5,225 nucleotides of DNA from Pirellulales bacterium (GCA_022842745.1 JALHPA010000276.1:1-5225); one strand, 5' to 3'; counted from the stretch's first letter, positions 1-5,225 are shown. Translations and numbers: made by a program. Notes: generated from the letters alone by a model not told the origin.

Positions 1-19
1 GGCGATACTCCCACCGCCA

Positions 20-48
20 TTCTCCCCGCCGCCTGGTCCCGATATACT
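20..48 (+). promoter_or_regulatory. Candidate sigma-70-type promoter of thrS
   Basis: A strong -10-like hexamer TATACT lies at 43-48, with a weak -35-like TTCTCC at 20-25 and a 17-base spacer. Transcription would begin near base 55, giving a leader of about 137 bases before the thrS ATG. That leader would contain both hairpins described at 71-105 and 135-157. The -10 is convincing and the -35 is poor. The assignment is supported by a similar element (CATACT) in front of the next gene. Confidence 0.45.
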
Positions 49-70
49 CAGTGCGATGCAGGACCGCGTC

Positions 71-105
71 GCAAAGCGATCCGCCTCGCCGGTCAGCGCT
101 TTTGC
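71..105 (+). promoter_or_regulatory. Upstream bulged hairpin in the thrS leader
   Basis: GCAAAGCG (71-78) pairs with CGCTTTTGC (97-105) over 8 base pairs with one bulged T at 100. Inside the 18-base loop a further CCG/CGG pairing (81-83 with 90-92) is possible. A competing 5-bp pairing TCGCC/GGCGA (86-90 with 108-112) overlaps it, so the real fold is uncertain. It lies between the predicted transcription start and the anticodon-like hairpin, the place where the E. coli thrS operator has its second structured domain. The functional role is inferred. Confidence 0.35.
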
Positions 106-134
106 AAGGCGAAAACTCCGTCGCGGCCCCGCTT

Positions 135-157
135 GAACGTCCTTTGTACCGACGTTC
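135..157 (+). promoter_or_regulatory. Anticodon-arm-like hairpin, candidate ThrRS feedback operator
   Basis: GAACGTC (135-141) and GACGTTC (151-157) form a perfect 7-bp stem around the 9-base loop CTTTGTACC. If the two C residues at 142 and 150 are taken as a closing mismatch, the inner seven bases TTTGTAC align with tRNA positions 32-38. This puts U at 33, the threonine anticodon UGU at 145-147, and a purine (A148) at 37. ThrRS is known in E. coli to read G35 and U36 of tRNA-Thr and to bind a mimic of that arm in its own mRNA leader to block ribosome loading. Here the hairpin ends 34 bases before the ATG and about 20 bases before the likely Shine-Dalgarno. The mimicry is an inference; the stem and loop are directly visible. 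Confidence 0.5.
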
Positions 158-176
158 CATTCCCCCAAACTCCGGT

Positions 177-180
177 AGGA
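177..180 (+). promoter_or_regulatory. Probable ribosome binding site of thrS
   Basis: AGGA at 177-180 is 11 bases upstream of the ATG at 192. A better-looking AGGAG (187-191) directly abuts the ATG and is too close to act in the usual way. The site is therefore modest and somewhat distant, which suits a gene whose initiation is tuned by leader structure. Confidence 0.45.
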
Positions 181-191
181 AACCCCAGGAG

Positions 192-2384
192 ATGTCCCTC
201 CAAGTCCAACTCCCCGACGGCAGCGTTCGCGAATACCATCGTCCCGTCCGCCCCCTCGATATCGCCGCCGAAATCGGCCCCCGTCTGGCCAAGGCCGCCA
301 TCGTGGCCGAGGTCGATGGCGCTCTCGTCGATCTCGCCTCCCTCCTCCCCGCCGAGGGCCGAATCCAGCTTCGACTCCTCACCAAGGACAATCCCGAGTC
401 CCTGGCCGTCATGCGCCACTCCTGCGCCCACGTCATGGCCCAGGCAGTCATGCGTCTCTTCCCCGACGTGCAACTCGCCTTCGGCCCCACCACGGAGCAC
501 GGGTTCTATTACGACATGCGCCTCCCGCGCGCCCTCTCCGAGTCGGATTTTCCCGCCATCGAGGCCGAAATGGCCAAGATCGTCAAATCCAATCTCGAAT
601 TCGAGCGCATCGAACAGCCCCGCGACAAGGCTCTCGAACTGGTTCGCGAACTGAACCAGTCATTCAAGATCGAGCACATCGAAGAGGGCCTCGCCGACCA
701 CCCCACTCTCTCTTTTTACCGCCAGGGAGAGTTCATCGACCTCTGCCGCGGCCGGCACGTCCCCTCGACCGGCGCCATCGGCGCGTTCAAGCTCCTCAGC
801 GTCGCCGGCGCGTACTGGAAAGGAGACCAGTCCCGCGAACAGTTGCAGCGACTCTACGGCGCCGCCTGGTTCACCCAGGCCGAACTCGACGAGTACCTCG
901 CCGCCGTCGAAGAGGCCCGCCGCCGCGACCACCGCGTCCTCGGCAAACAGCTCGAGCTGTTCGCCACCAGCCCCCTGGTCGGGCCGGGGCTGATCCTCTG
1001 GCTTCCCAAAGGGGCCCAGGTCCGCTCCTTGCTTGAGAGCTTCGTCCGCGAGGAGCTCGTCCGCCGCGGCTACACCGGCGTCTACTCCCCCCACGTCGGC
1101 CGAGTGGAAATGTACGAAACGAGCGGGCATTTCCCCTACTACCGCGACTCTCAGTTCACCCCGATTTTTGGCCACGACGCCGGCCAGGTCATCGACTTCG
1201 TCATCCGCCAGCTCGACGAGAAGGATCAGAGCGTCCCCCACGACCTCTCGGCCCCGGACGAGGCCCAATTGATCGACGCCGCCCGCCGCCTCGGCTTCGA
1301 CGGTCCCTACGACCCGTCCGACCCGCCCGCCAAACGCCTGGCCGCCCTCCGCCAATGGGCCCGCGCGCAAGAGCGCTACCTGCTCAAGCCCATGAACTGC
1401 CCCCACCACGTGATGATCTACAAGAGCAAGCCCCGCAGCTACCGCGAGCTGCCGGTGCGCCTCGCCGAATTCGGCACGGTCTATCGCTACGAGCAGTCCG
1501 GCGAACTAGGCGGAATGACCCGCGTCCGCGGCTTCACCCAGGACGACGCCCACATCTTTTGCACCGAAGAACAGGTCGCCGCCGAGTTCCGCGACTGCAT
1601 CGACTTCACCCTCACCGTCCTCGCCGCCCTCGGCTTGGACGACTACCGCGTCCGCCTCGGGTTTCGCGATCCCAAAAGCGACAAATACGTCGGCGACGCC
1701 GCCAGTTGGACCAAGGCCCAGGATGCTATCCGCCGCGTCGCCCAGGAAATGAACCTCCCCTACAGCGAAGAAGAAGGCGAGGCCGCCTTTTACGGTCCCA
1801 AGGCCGACTTCGTCGTCGCCGATTGCATCGGCCGCGAATGGCAGCTTGGCACGGTCCAACTCGATTACAACCTCCCCAGCGCCGAACGTTTCGCCCTGGA
1901 ATACATCGGTCCCGATAACCAGCCCCACCGCCCGGTCATGATCCACCGCGCCCCACTCGGATCGCTGGAACGGTTCATCGGCGTCCTCATCGAACATTTC
2001 GCCGGCGCGTTCCCGCTCTGGCTCGCCCCCGAACAGCTCCGCGTCCTCACCGTCAGCGAAAAGTCCGAGGAATACGGCCGCCGCGTCGAACAGGAACTAC
2101 GCGCCGCCGGCTTCCGCGTCAGCGGCGACTACCGCGCAGAAAAACTCGGCGCGAAAGTCCGCGCCGCCCAACTCGACCTGATCCCCTACATGCTGGTGGT
2201 CGGCCCCCGCGACGCCGAGCAAGGCACCGTCTCCCTCCGCGACCGCATCGACGGCGATCTCGGCTCCCTCCCCATCGCTGAAGCCATCGCCCGCCTGCAA
2301 GACGAAGTCCGCGCCAAGCGCGTTCGCCAGGTCGTCAAATCCAAAGCCAAACTCGTCGACCGCGTTGCCGCCAACGAGTATTGA
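192..2384 (+). CDS. thrS: Threonyl-tRNA synthetase (730 aa)
   Basis: This cytoplasmic class II synthetase charges tRNA-Thr with threonine and hydrolyses mischarged Ser-tRNA-Thr. The domains in order are an N-terminal TGS domain (about 1-65), the editing domain with H76, H80, C185 and H189 (HSCAH and CRGRH motifs), the catalytic core, and the anticodon-binding domain (about 611-702). The catalytic zinc ligands are visible as C403 (MNCPHH), H454 (TQDDAHIF) and H585 (MIHRAP). Motif 2 Arg is R432 and motif 3 Arg is R594. E. coli ThrRS has 642 residues. The excess comes mainly from about 65 extra residues between F322 and the ERYLLKPMNCP segment, plus a basic C-terminal tail of about 20 residues. 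MNCPHH and HRAPLGSLERF resemble Bacteroidetes-type more than enterobacterial ThrRS. The frame is open upstream to an ATG at 51, but the TGS domain starts with MSLQVQLPDG at 192, so 192 is chosen. Third codon positions are strongly C-rich. Regulation may involve the leader hairpins. Confidence 0.97.
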   Translation: MSLQVQLPDGSVREYHRPVRPLDIAAEIGPRLAKAAIVAEVDGALVDLASLLPAEGRIQLRLLTKDNPESLAVMRHSCAHVMAQAVMRLFPDVQLAFGPTTEHGFYYDMRLPRALSESDFPAIEAEMAKIVKSNLEFERIEQPRDKALELVRELNQSFKIEHIEEGLADHPTLSFYRQGEFIDLCRGRHVPSTGAIGAFKLLSVAGAYWKGDQSREQLQRLYGAAWFTQAELDEYLAAVEEARRRDHRVLGKQLELFATSPLVGPGLILWLPKGAQVRSLLESFVREELVRRGYTGVYSPHVGRVEMYETSGHFPYYRDSQFTPIFGHDAGQVIDFVIRQLDEKDQSVPHDLSAPDEAQLIDAARRLGFDGPYDPSDPPAKRLAALRQWARAQERYLLKPMNCPHHVMIYKSKPRSYRELPVRLAEFGTVYRYEQSGELGGMTRVRGFTQDDAHIFCTEEQVAAEFRDCIDFTLTVLAALGLDDYRVRLGFRDPKSDKYVGDAASWTKAQDAIRRVAQEMNLPYSEEEGEAAFYGPKADFVVADCIGREWQLGTVQLDYNLPSAERFALEYIGPDNQPHRPVMIHRAPLGSLERFIGVLIEHFAGAFPLWLAPEQLRVLTVSEKSEEYGRRVEQELRAAGFRVSGDYRAEKLGAKVRAAQLDLIPYMLVVGPRDAEQGTVSLRDRIDGDLGSLPIAEAIARLQDEVRAKRVRQVVKSKAKLVDRVAANEY

Positions 2385-2387
2385 TCT

Positions 2388-2404
2388 CGCGGCCAATAGC
2401 CGCG
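2388..2404 (+). terminator. GC hairpin after thrS, possible terminator
   Basis: CGCGGC (2388-2393) and GCCGCG (2399-2404) form a perfect 6-bp GC stem around the loop CAATA, starting 3 bases after the thrS stop codon. The downstream tract is pyrimidine-rich (CTCTCGCCTCTCTCCTT) but has no real T-run, so it is not a textbook intrinsic terminator. It could instead be an mRNA 3'-end stabiliser. The separate promoter that follows supports a transcript boundary here. Confidence 0.35.
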
Positions 2405-2455
2405 CTCTCGCCTCTCTCCTTGGACTGCCGCGGCCTCCCGGCGATTCCAAAAAAG

Positions 2456-2484
2456 TTGCCGCCGGCGCCAAGATTGGGCATACT
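2456..2484 (+). promoter_or_regulatory. Promoter of the membrane repeat-protein gene
   Basis: TTGCCG (2456-2461) and CATACT (2479-2484) are separated by exactly 17 bases and match the -35/-10 consensus in four and four positions respectively. The start codon is 55 bases past the -10. This is the best-formed promoter in the window and argues that the downstream gene is transcribed independently of thrS. Confidence 0.6.
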
Positions 2485-2525
2485 CCTGCGAATACGTTGC
2501 GAAACCTCGATCCAACTTTCTTCCC

Positions 2526-2529
2526 GGAG
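2526..2529 (+). promoter_or_regulatory. Ribosome binding site that fixes the start at 2539
   Basis: GGAG lies 9 bases before the ATG at 2539. The alternative in-frame ATG at 2365 is inside thrS and upstream of the promoter, so it would not be on the main transcript. Confidence 0.6.
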
Positions 2530-2538
2530 AATCATCGT

Positions 2539-3060
2539 ATGACGCTTGTGCCCCCATCCACCATCGCCCACGCGATCGACTTCCCCACCCGCTTGGCTCG
2601 GCTGGAACGGCAAAACGCACGCTTGCGCTTGGCCCTGATCGCCGCCTTTGCCGCCATCGGCGTCGTCGGAGTCGCCGGTGCGGTCTCCCAAAAGCCTGCC
2701 CAAACGATCGAAACCGGAAAGCTGGTCCTGGTCGATGCCGACGGCAAACGCCGCGCGGAATTAGGCATGCGTGACGACGCCAAAGATGCAGTCGCTCTCT
2801 GTCTCTACGACAAAGACGGCGGCAAGCGCGTTCAACTAACCGCCGGACCAGACGACGCGGGGTTGAGCCTCATTCAAAACGGCGAACTCCGGGCCGCTCT
2901 CACCGCCCGCTCCAGCAAACACGTAATGCTCCTGCTCCAAAAAGAGAAATTCGAGCAGCACAAGAACCAGATGGCCATGGGCTACATGGACGACGGCAAA
3001 CCGGCGATCTTCATCAACGACGAAAACGCCAAAACCATTCTCGCTCTGCCGGGTAAGTAG
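2539..3060 (+). CDS. Membrane-anchored beta-repeat hypothetical protein (173 aa)
   Basis: I do not recognise a named family. The N-terminus (1-28) is short and its residues 17-30 (RLARLERQNARLRL) look like a brief coiled coil. One hydrophobic helix follows at about 29-49 (LRLALIAAFAAIGVVGVAGAV). It is probably an uncleaved anchor with the rest outside the cytoplasm, although positive charges before the helix are the only topology clue. The outer part contains short repeats of the type hydrophobic-x-L-x-D-x-x-G-K-x-R-x-x-L at about 62-75, 87-100, 109-121 and a weaker one at 157-170. These suggest stacked beta-hairpins. There are no catalytic motifs and only one cysteine (C88). Proteins with this layout (coiled coil, one helix, then 'VLVDADGK' repeats) are familiar as uncharacterised bacterial proteins. 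The gene has its own promoter and ribosome binding site, so a functional link with thrS is unlikely. The CDS call is secure; the function is unknown. Confidence 0.85.
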   Translation: MTLVPPSTIAHAIDFPTRLARLERQNARLRLALIAAFAAIGVVGVAGAVSQKPAQTIETGKLVLVDADGKRRAELGMRDDAKDAVALCLYDKDGGKRVQLTAGPDDAGLSLIQNGELRAALTARSSKHVMLLLQKEKFEQHKNQMAMGYMDDGKPAIFINDENAKTILALPGK

Positions 3061-3198
3061 ACCACCAGCCCCTCTGGCCGATCTACCTCCCGTGCGTCGC
3101 GAGAGGGCTGCACGCGTTCAACCTGCGCCCAGCAAGAGGCAACCGCACTTTCCCCGTGAGCTGTCACCAATTGAGCTCTCTGCCACTCTCGATCTCCT
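3061..3198. other. Convergent intergenic spacer
   Basis: This spacer separates two genes that end facing each other. Two weak and mutually overlapping inverted repeats are visible: AGCCCCTCT/AGAGGGCT (3067-3075 with 3102-3109, one bulge, 26-base loop) and CGTGC/GCACG (3091-3095 with 3110-3114). GAGCT/AGCTC occurs further right. None is followed by a T-run on either strand, so no intrinsic terminator is called. No coding sequence was recognised. Confidence 0.5.
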
Positions 3199-3690
3199 TC
3201 AACTTCTCCCCTTCGCCCCACGAAGGCGACGCATAAGCCACACGGCCCATGCGAGTAAGCTATCCACCAAATGCAGTGCCACAAAGCATGTCACGGCCAG
3301 TGGAATCAATCCAAAGATCCCAAGACCCACATACACTTTGACTTCCGCAACCGGTGGGCCGCCGCCCGCATGCGCCGCCGCCACCAACCACCGGATGAAG
3401 CCCAAATACGCCGCCGCAAACGCAGTAACGGCCAACAAGAAACCAATTCCAAATTGGCCTAGCCTTCCTTCCGGCCGGCTCGCCCAGCGCGCCAGCCATG
3501 CCACCGCGGCCCCGCCGAATGCCACGGCCGCGCCAATCGTCGCCGCAAATATCCACCAAAAATCTCCCCGTGTGATCTGCGCCATCGCGCTGGCCACCGC
3601 TGCCAGCCACCCCATGCCGACGACAAATTGAAACTTTTGCCGCACCGCAGGTTGCCGATCCAGGTATTCGGATAATGGTGCATCTGCCAT
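3199..3690 (-). CDS. Small polytopic membrane protein (163 aa)
   Basis: No family is recognised. The chosen product begins MADAPLSEYLDRQPAVRQKF, a polar N-terminus of about 19 residues. Hydrophobic segments follow at about 20-39, 44-67, 80-104 and 118-152. The last is long enough for one helix plus a second amphipathic or membrane stretch, so four (possibly five) transmembrane helices are likely. The C-terminus is very basic (RRLRGAKGRS), which suggests a cytoplasmic end. There are no catalytic or metal-binding motifs. The ATG at 3690 is preferred because GAGGG lies 8 bases upstream of it; an in-frame ATG at 3774 would add 28 residues and overlap the upstream gene. It starts 40 bases after the stop of the oxidoreductase on the same strand, so the two are probably cotranscribed. 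Codon third positions are G-rich rather than C-rich as in thrS, perhaps from the Ala, Val and Gly content. The function is unknown. Confidence 0.8.
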   Translation of the reverse strand: MADAPLSEYLDRQPAVRQKFQFVVGMGWLAAVASAMAQITRGDFWWIFAATIGAAVAFGGAAVAWLARWASRPEGRLGQFGIGFLLAVTAFAAAYLGFIRWLVAAAHAGGGPPVAEVKVYVGLGIFGLIPLAVTCFVALHLVDSLLAWAVWLMRRLRGAKGRS

Positions 3691-3698
3691 GCGCACGA

Positions 3699-3703
3699 CC
3701 CTC
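3699..3703 (-). promoter_or_regulatory. Ribosome binding site that fixes the start at 3690
   Basis: On the minus strand GAGGG is followed by 8 bases and then the ATG at 3690-3688. The longer in-frame start at 3774 would overlap the end of the upstream oxidoreductase gene. Confidence 0.6.
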
Positions 3704-3730
3704 GAACGGACCTGCGAGTCGATCCACATC

Positions 3731-4927
3731 CTACTTCCGCGCCCGCTTGTGCCGCATCGGCAGCCACTGCCCATCCTTCTGGCTGCTCGCCACGCACTGC
3801 TGAATAAAGTACATCCCCTCCACGCCGTCGTTGACGTTCGGATACACCGTATTCACCGGCTCGATCTTCTTCCCCTCCGCTCGCAAAATCATCGCGTCGT
3901 ACGCCGAGCGGTACACGTTCGCGAACGCCTCAAAAAATGCCTCCGGGTGCCCGCTCGGCAGTCGGCAAGCGGCCTTCCCAGACTCGTTCGTATACGGCGC
4001 ATTCGGATCCCGGGTATAGATCGCGTGCGGCTGCCCGTTCCGCCGCACGATCATCTCGTTGGGGTTTTCCTGCCGCCACACTAGCGACCCCTTCGTCCCG
4101 TCGATCTCGATAAACAGGTCGTTCTCCCGCCCGTGGCTGATCTGCGAGGCCGTCACCGTCCCCAGCGCGCCGTTCTCGAACCGGATCATCGCCGCCCCGT
4201 AGTCGTCCAGCTTCCGCCCTTCGACAAACGTCTTCAGCACGCAACTGATCGACTCCGGCAATAGCCCCGTCATATACCGCCCCAGGTTGTAAGCGTGCGT
4301 TGCGATGTCGCCGAAGCACCCCGCCGCCCCGCTCTTGCTCGGATCGGTTCGCCACGCCGCCTGCTTTTGGTCGCTCGCCTCCAGCCGCGTTCGCAGCCAC
4401 CCCTGGATATAAAACGACCGCACCGCGTTGATCTCCCCCAGGTCCCCGCTCAGAATCATCTCCCGCGCTTGTCGCACCAAGGGGTAGCCGGTGTAATTGT
4501 GCGATACGGCGAACACCACTCCCGACTTGTCCACCGCCTCGGCCAACTGCTCCGCCTGCGCCAGGTCGAACGTCATCGGCTTGTCGCAAATCACGTTGAA
4601 CCCCGCCTCGACCGCCGCTTTGGCAATCTCGAAATGCGTGTGGTTCGGCGTCGCCACCGACACAAAATCGATCCGCTCGCTGGCCGGCAGCCCCCGCTCC
4701 TTGTCCAGCAGCTCCTGCACCGATCCATACGCCCGGGCTGGTGAAATATCGTAGTCGCTGGCGCTCGCCTTGGCCCGCTCGGCGTTCGAGGAGAGCGCCC
4801 CCGCCACCAGGGCCGCCCGATTATCCAGCACCGCCGCCGTGGCATGCACCCGGCCGATAAACGCCCCCTGGCCCCCTCCGACCAAAGCCATGCGTAATTT
4901 GCGGTTGAGCGAACCATTGGTGGGCAT
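3731..4927 (-). CDS. Gfo/Idh/MocA-family NAD(P)-dependent oxidoreductase (398 aa)
   Basis: Members of this family oxidise or reduce sugars, inositols and related polyols using NAD(P); the substrate of this one cannot be read from sequence. The N-terminal Rossmann fold shows the dinucleotide motif GGGQGAFIG (17-25). Next come VATPNHTH (91-98) and CDKPM with the expected catalytic Lys at 116, a variant of the usual E-K-P. VSHNY with H143-N144 follows. The C-terminal substrate domain carries FGDIATH with D207 and H211 in the D-x-x-x-H catalytic spacing, and ends with a GHPEAFFEAFANVY-type segment. No signal peptide is visible, so it should be cytoplasmic. An in-frame ATG at 4963 exists. The ATG at 4927 is preferred because AGGAG lies 9 bases before it and the Rossmann strand then starts near residue 12. 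It is probably the first gene of a two-gene unit with the membrane protein 40 bases downstream. Such enzymes are numerous in planctomycete genomes. Confidence 0.93.
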   Translation of the reverse strand: MPTNGSLNRKLRMALVGGGQGAFIGRVHATAAVLDNRAALVAGALSSNAERAKASASDYDISPARAYGSVQELLDKERGLPASERIDFVSVATPNHTHFEIAKAAVEAGFNVICDKPMTFDLAQAEQLAEAVDKSGVVFAVSHNYTGYPLVRQAREMILSGDLGEINAVRSFYIQGWLRTRLEASDQKQAAWRTDPSKSGAAGCFGDIATHAYNLGRYMTGLLPESISCVLKTFVEGRKLDDYGAAMIRFENGALGTVTASQISHGRENDLFIEIDGTKGSLVWRQENPNEMIVRRNGQPHAIYTRDPNAPYTNESGKAACRLPSGHPEAFFEAFANVYRSAYDAMILRAEGKKIEPVNTVYPNVNDGVEGMYFIQQCVASSQKDGQWLPMRHKRARK

Positions 4928-4936
4928 AATCGACAA

Positions 4937-4941
4937 CTCCT
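4937..4941 (-). promoter_or_regulatory. Ribosome binding site that fixes the start at 4927
   Basis: On the minus strand AGGAG is followed by 9 bases and then the ATG. This favours 4927 over the in-frame ATG at 4963, which would add only 12 residues (MSLFSHAQELSI) before the family's usual N-terminus. Confidence 0.65.
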
Positions 4942-5005
4942 GCGCGTGGGAAAACAGAGACACCGGCCGCCCCGCTCAACGGGACCACCATCGCCGGAAA
5001 CGCTG

Positions 5006-5034
5006 TTTTTAACACATGCGCCAACCGCAAGAAA
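5006..5034 (-). promoter_or_regulatory. Weak candidate promoter of the oxidoreductase gene
   Basis: On the minus strand TTTCTT (5034-5029) and TAAAAA (5011-5006) are 17 bases apart, about 79 bases upstream of the start codon. The -10 matches consensus in four of six positions and the -35 is poor. It is the best candidate in the 149-base gap, but the oxidoreductase could equally be read through from the gene at the right edge. Confidence 0.22.
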
Positions 5035-5076
5035 GCGCCTGCGATAGGGACGGTAAAACCTGTAATCCGCCTTCCC

Positions 5077-5225
5077 TTAGCGCGCAATGCCCCGGGTCTT
5101 CCATTTCTCCTCTGGACTCCGGTCCCAGAGACCAGTGATAAACATCGTCCCATCCGGAGACCCAGACCTCAGGCCGTGTGGGTGAACCGGGGCAAACCGT
5201 GGCGGGATCAGCGGTTTTGACGTAG
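5077..5225 (-). CDS. C-terminal end of a gene running off the right edge (48 codons)
   Basis: One minus-strand frame is open from the window edge to TAA at 5079-5077. Its product ends ...FAPVHPHGLRSGSPDG and then TMFITGLWDRSPEEKWKTRG-IAR. The composition (two Trp, Phe, Pro-Gly turns, a charged end with alternating Glu/Lys) looks like protein rather than random translation, and the remaining gap to the next gene is a normal 149 bases. A 48-codon open frame is not by itself significant in GC-rich DNA. No family is recognised. A short ATG-initiated version within it (MFITGLWDRS...) has no good ribosome binding site, so a truncated longer gene is the better reading. It would be transcribed in the same direction as the oxidoreductase and might belong to the same operon. 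Confidence 0.5.
   Translation of the reverse strand, partial: TSKPLIPPRFAPVHPHGLRSGSPDGTMFITGLWDRSPEEKWKTRGIAR

Noticed and set aside
58..68. GGACCGCG resembling the core of a T-box riboswitch (GGNACCGCG)
   Set aside because: The match is partial. There is no specifier loop, no antiterminator/terminator pair with a T-run, and the leader is too short for a T-box.
51..191. Longer thrS start at the ATG at 51
   Set aside because: It adds 47 residues without family support, puts the start codon about where transcription should begin, and would make the leader hairpins coding. The TGS domain begins at the ATG at 192.
133..654. Plus-strand open frame overlapping the start of thrS
   Set aside because: It is a +1 shadow of thrS. 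Its Ser/Pro/Arg-rich translation is what C-rich third codon positions of thrS give in the wrong frame.
660..1409. 249-codon minus-strand open frame inside thrS
   Set aside because: Long antisense frames are expected opposite a C3-rich gene. The product is Gly/Ala/Val/Glu-rich low-complexity with no domain, while thrS on the other strand is unambiguous.
2365..2538. Upstream start of the membrane repeat protein at 2365
   Set aside because: This ATG lies inside thrS and before the promoter at 2456-2484. The extra 58 residues lack family character, and the ATG at 2539 has a well-placed GGAG.
3092..3631. 179-codon plus-strand frame opposite the small membrane protein
   Set aside because: It is a Pro/Thr/Ala/Arg-rich shadow. 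The minus-strand frame gives clear membrane helices and a good ribosome binding site.
5121..5133. Short inverted repeat GGTC/GACC near the right edge
   Set aside because: It has only 4 base pairs, lies within the probable partial coding region, and has no supporting context.
4821..5153. 110-codon minus-strand frame spanning the gap upstream of the oxidoreductase
   Set aside because: It overlaps the oxidoreductase N-terminus out of frame, has a Gly/Arg-rich tail typical of a shadow, and shows no domain.
1..5225. A novel defence, mobile or CRISPR-like system
   Set aside because: No direct repeats, terminal inverted repeats, transposase, integrase, nuclease, toxin or reverse transcriptase motifs were seen. 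The genes are housekeeping, metabolic and hypothetical membrane proteins.

Overview
The window holds four complete protein genes and the 3' end of a fifth, in GC-rich, densely coding bacterial DNA. The best guess for the source is a planctomycete (Pirellulales-like). This rests on the long threonyl-tRNA synthetase with a catalytic-core insertion, a Gfo/Idh/MocA oxidoreductase, and small lineage-type hypothetical membrane proteins. There is no rRNA or marker gene to confirm it. No mobile element, CRISPR array, tRNA gene or defence cassette was seen.

Layout: bases 1-191 are the promoter and structured leader of thrS. thrS (192-2384, +) follows, then a short spacer with a GC-rich hairpin. A second, well-formed promoter (2456-2484) precedes a 173-residue membrane-anchored repeat protein (2539-3060, +). 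A 138-base convergent spacer (3061-3198) separates this rightward half from a leftward half. The leftward genes are a Gfo/Idh/MocA-type NAD(P)-dependent oxidoreductase (3731-4927, -) and, 40 bases downstream of it, a small polytopic membrane protein (3199-3690, -); these two probably form an operon. At the right edge, 5077-5225 (-) reads as the C-terminal 48 codons of another gene that continues outside the window.

The most interesting item is the thrS leader. A perfect 7-bp stem (135-141 with 151-157) presents the loop CTTTGTACC. Its centre, TT-TGT-AC, matches the layout of a tRNA-Thr(UGU) anticodon loop: U33, then U34 G35 U36, then a purine at 37. A bulged 8-bp hairpin (71-105) lies upstream. 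E. coli ThrRS represses its own mRNA by binding a leader with two such stem-loops, so a comparable feedback operator is a reasonable hypothesis here. It is an inference from sequence and has not been tested by folding or alignment. The second item is an insertion of about 65 residues in the ThrRS catalytic core, between motifs 1 and 2, with the active site otherwise intact.

The genes do not form one pathway. thrS is housekeeping; the membrane repeat protein looks independently transcribed; the oxidoreductase and small membrane protein are a separate unit of unknown substrate. All start sites below were chosen from homology-like N-termini and Shine-Dalgarno spacing.
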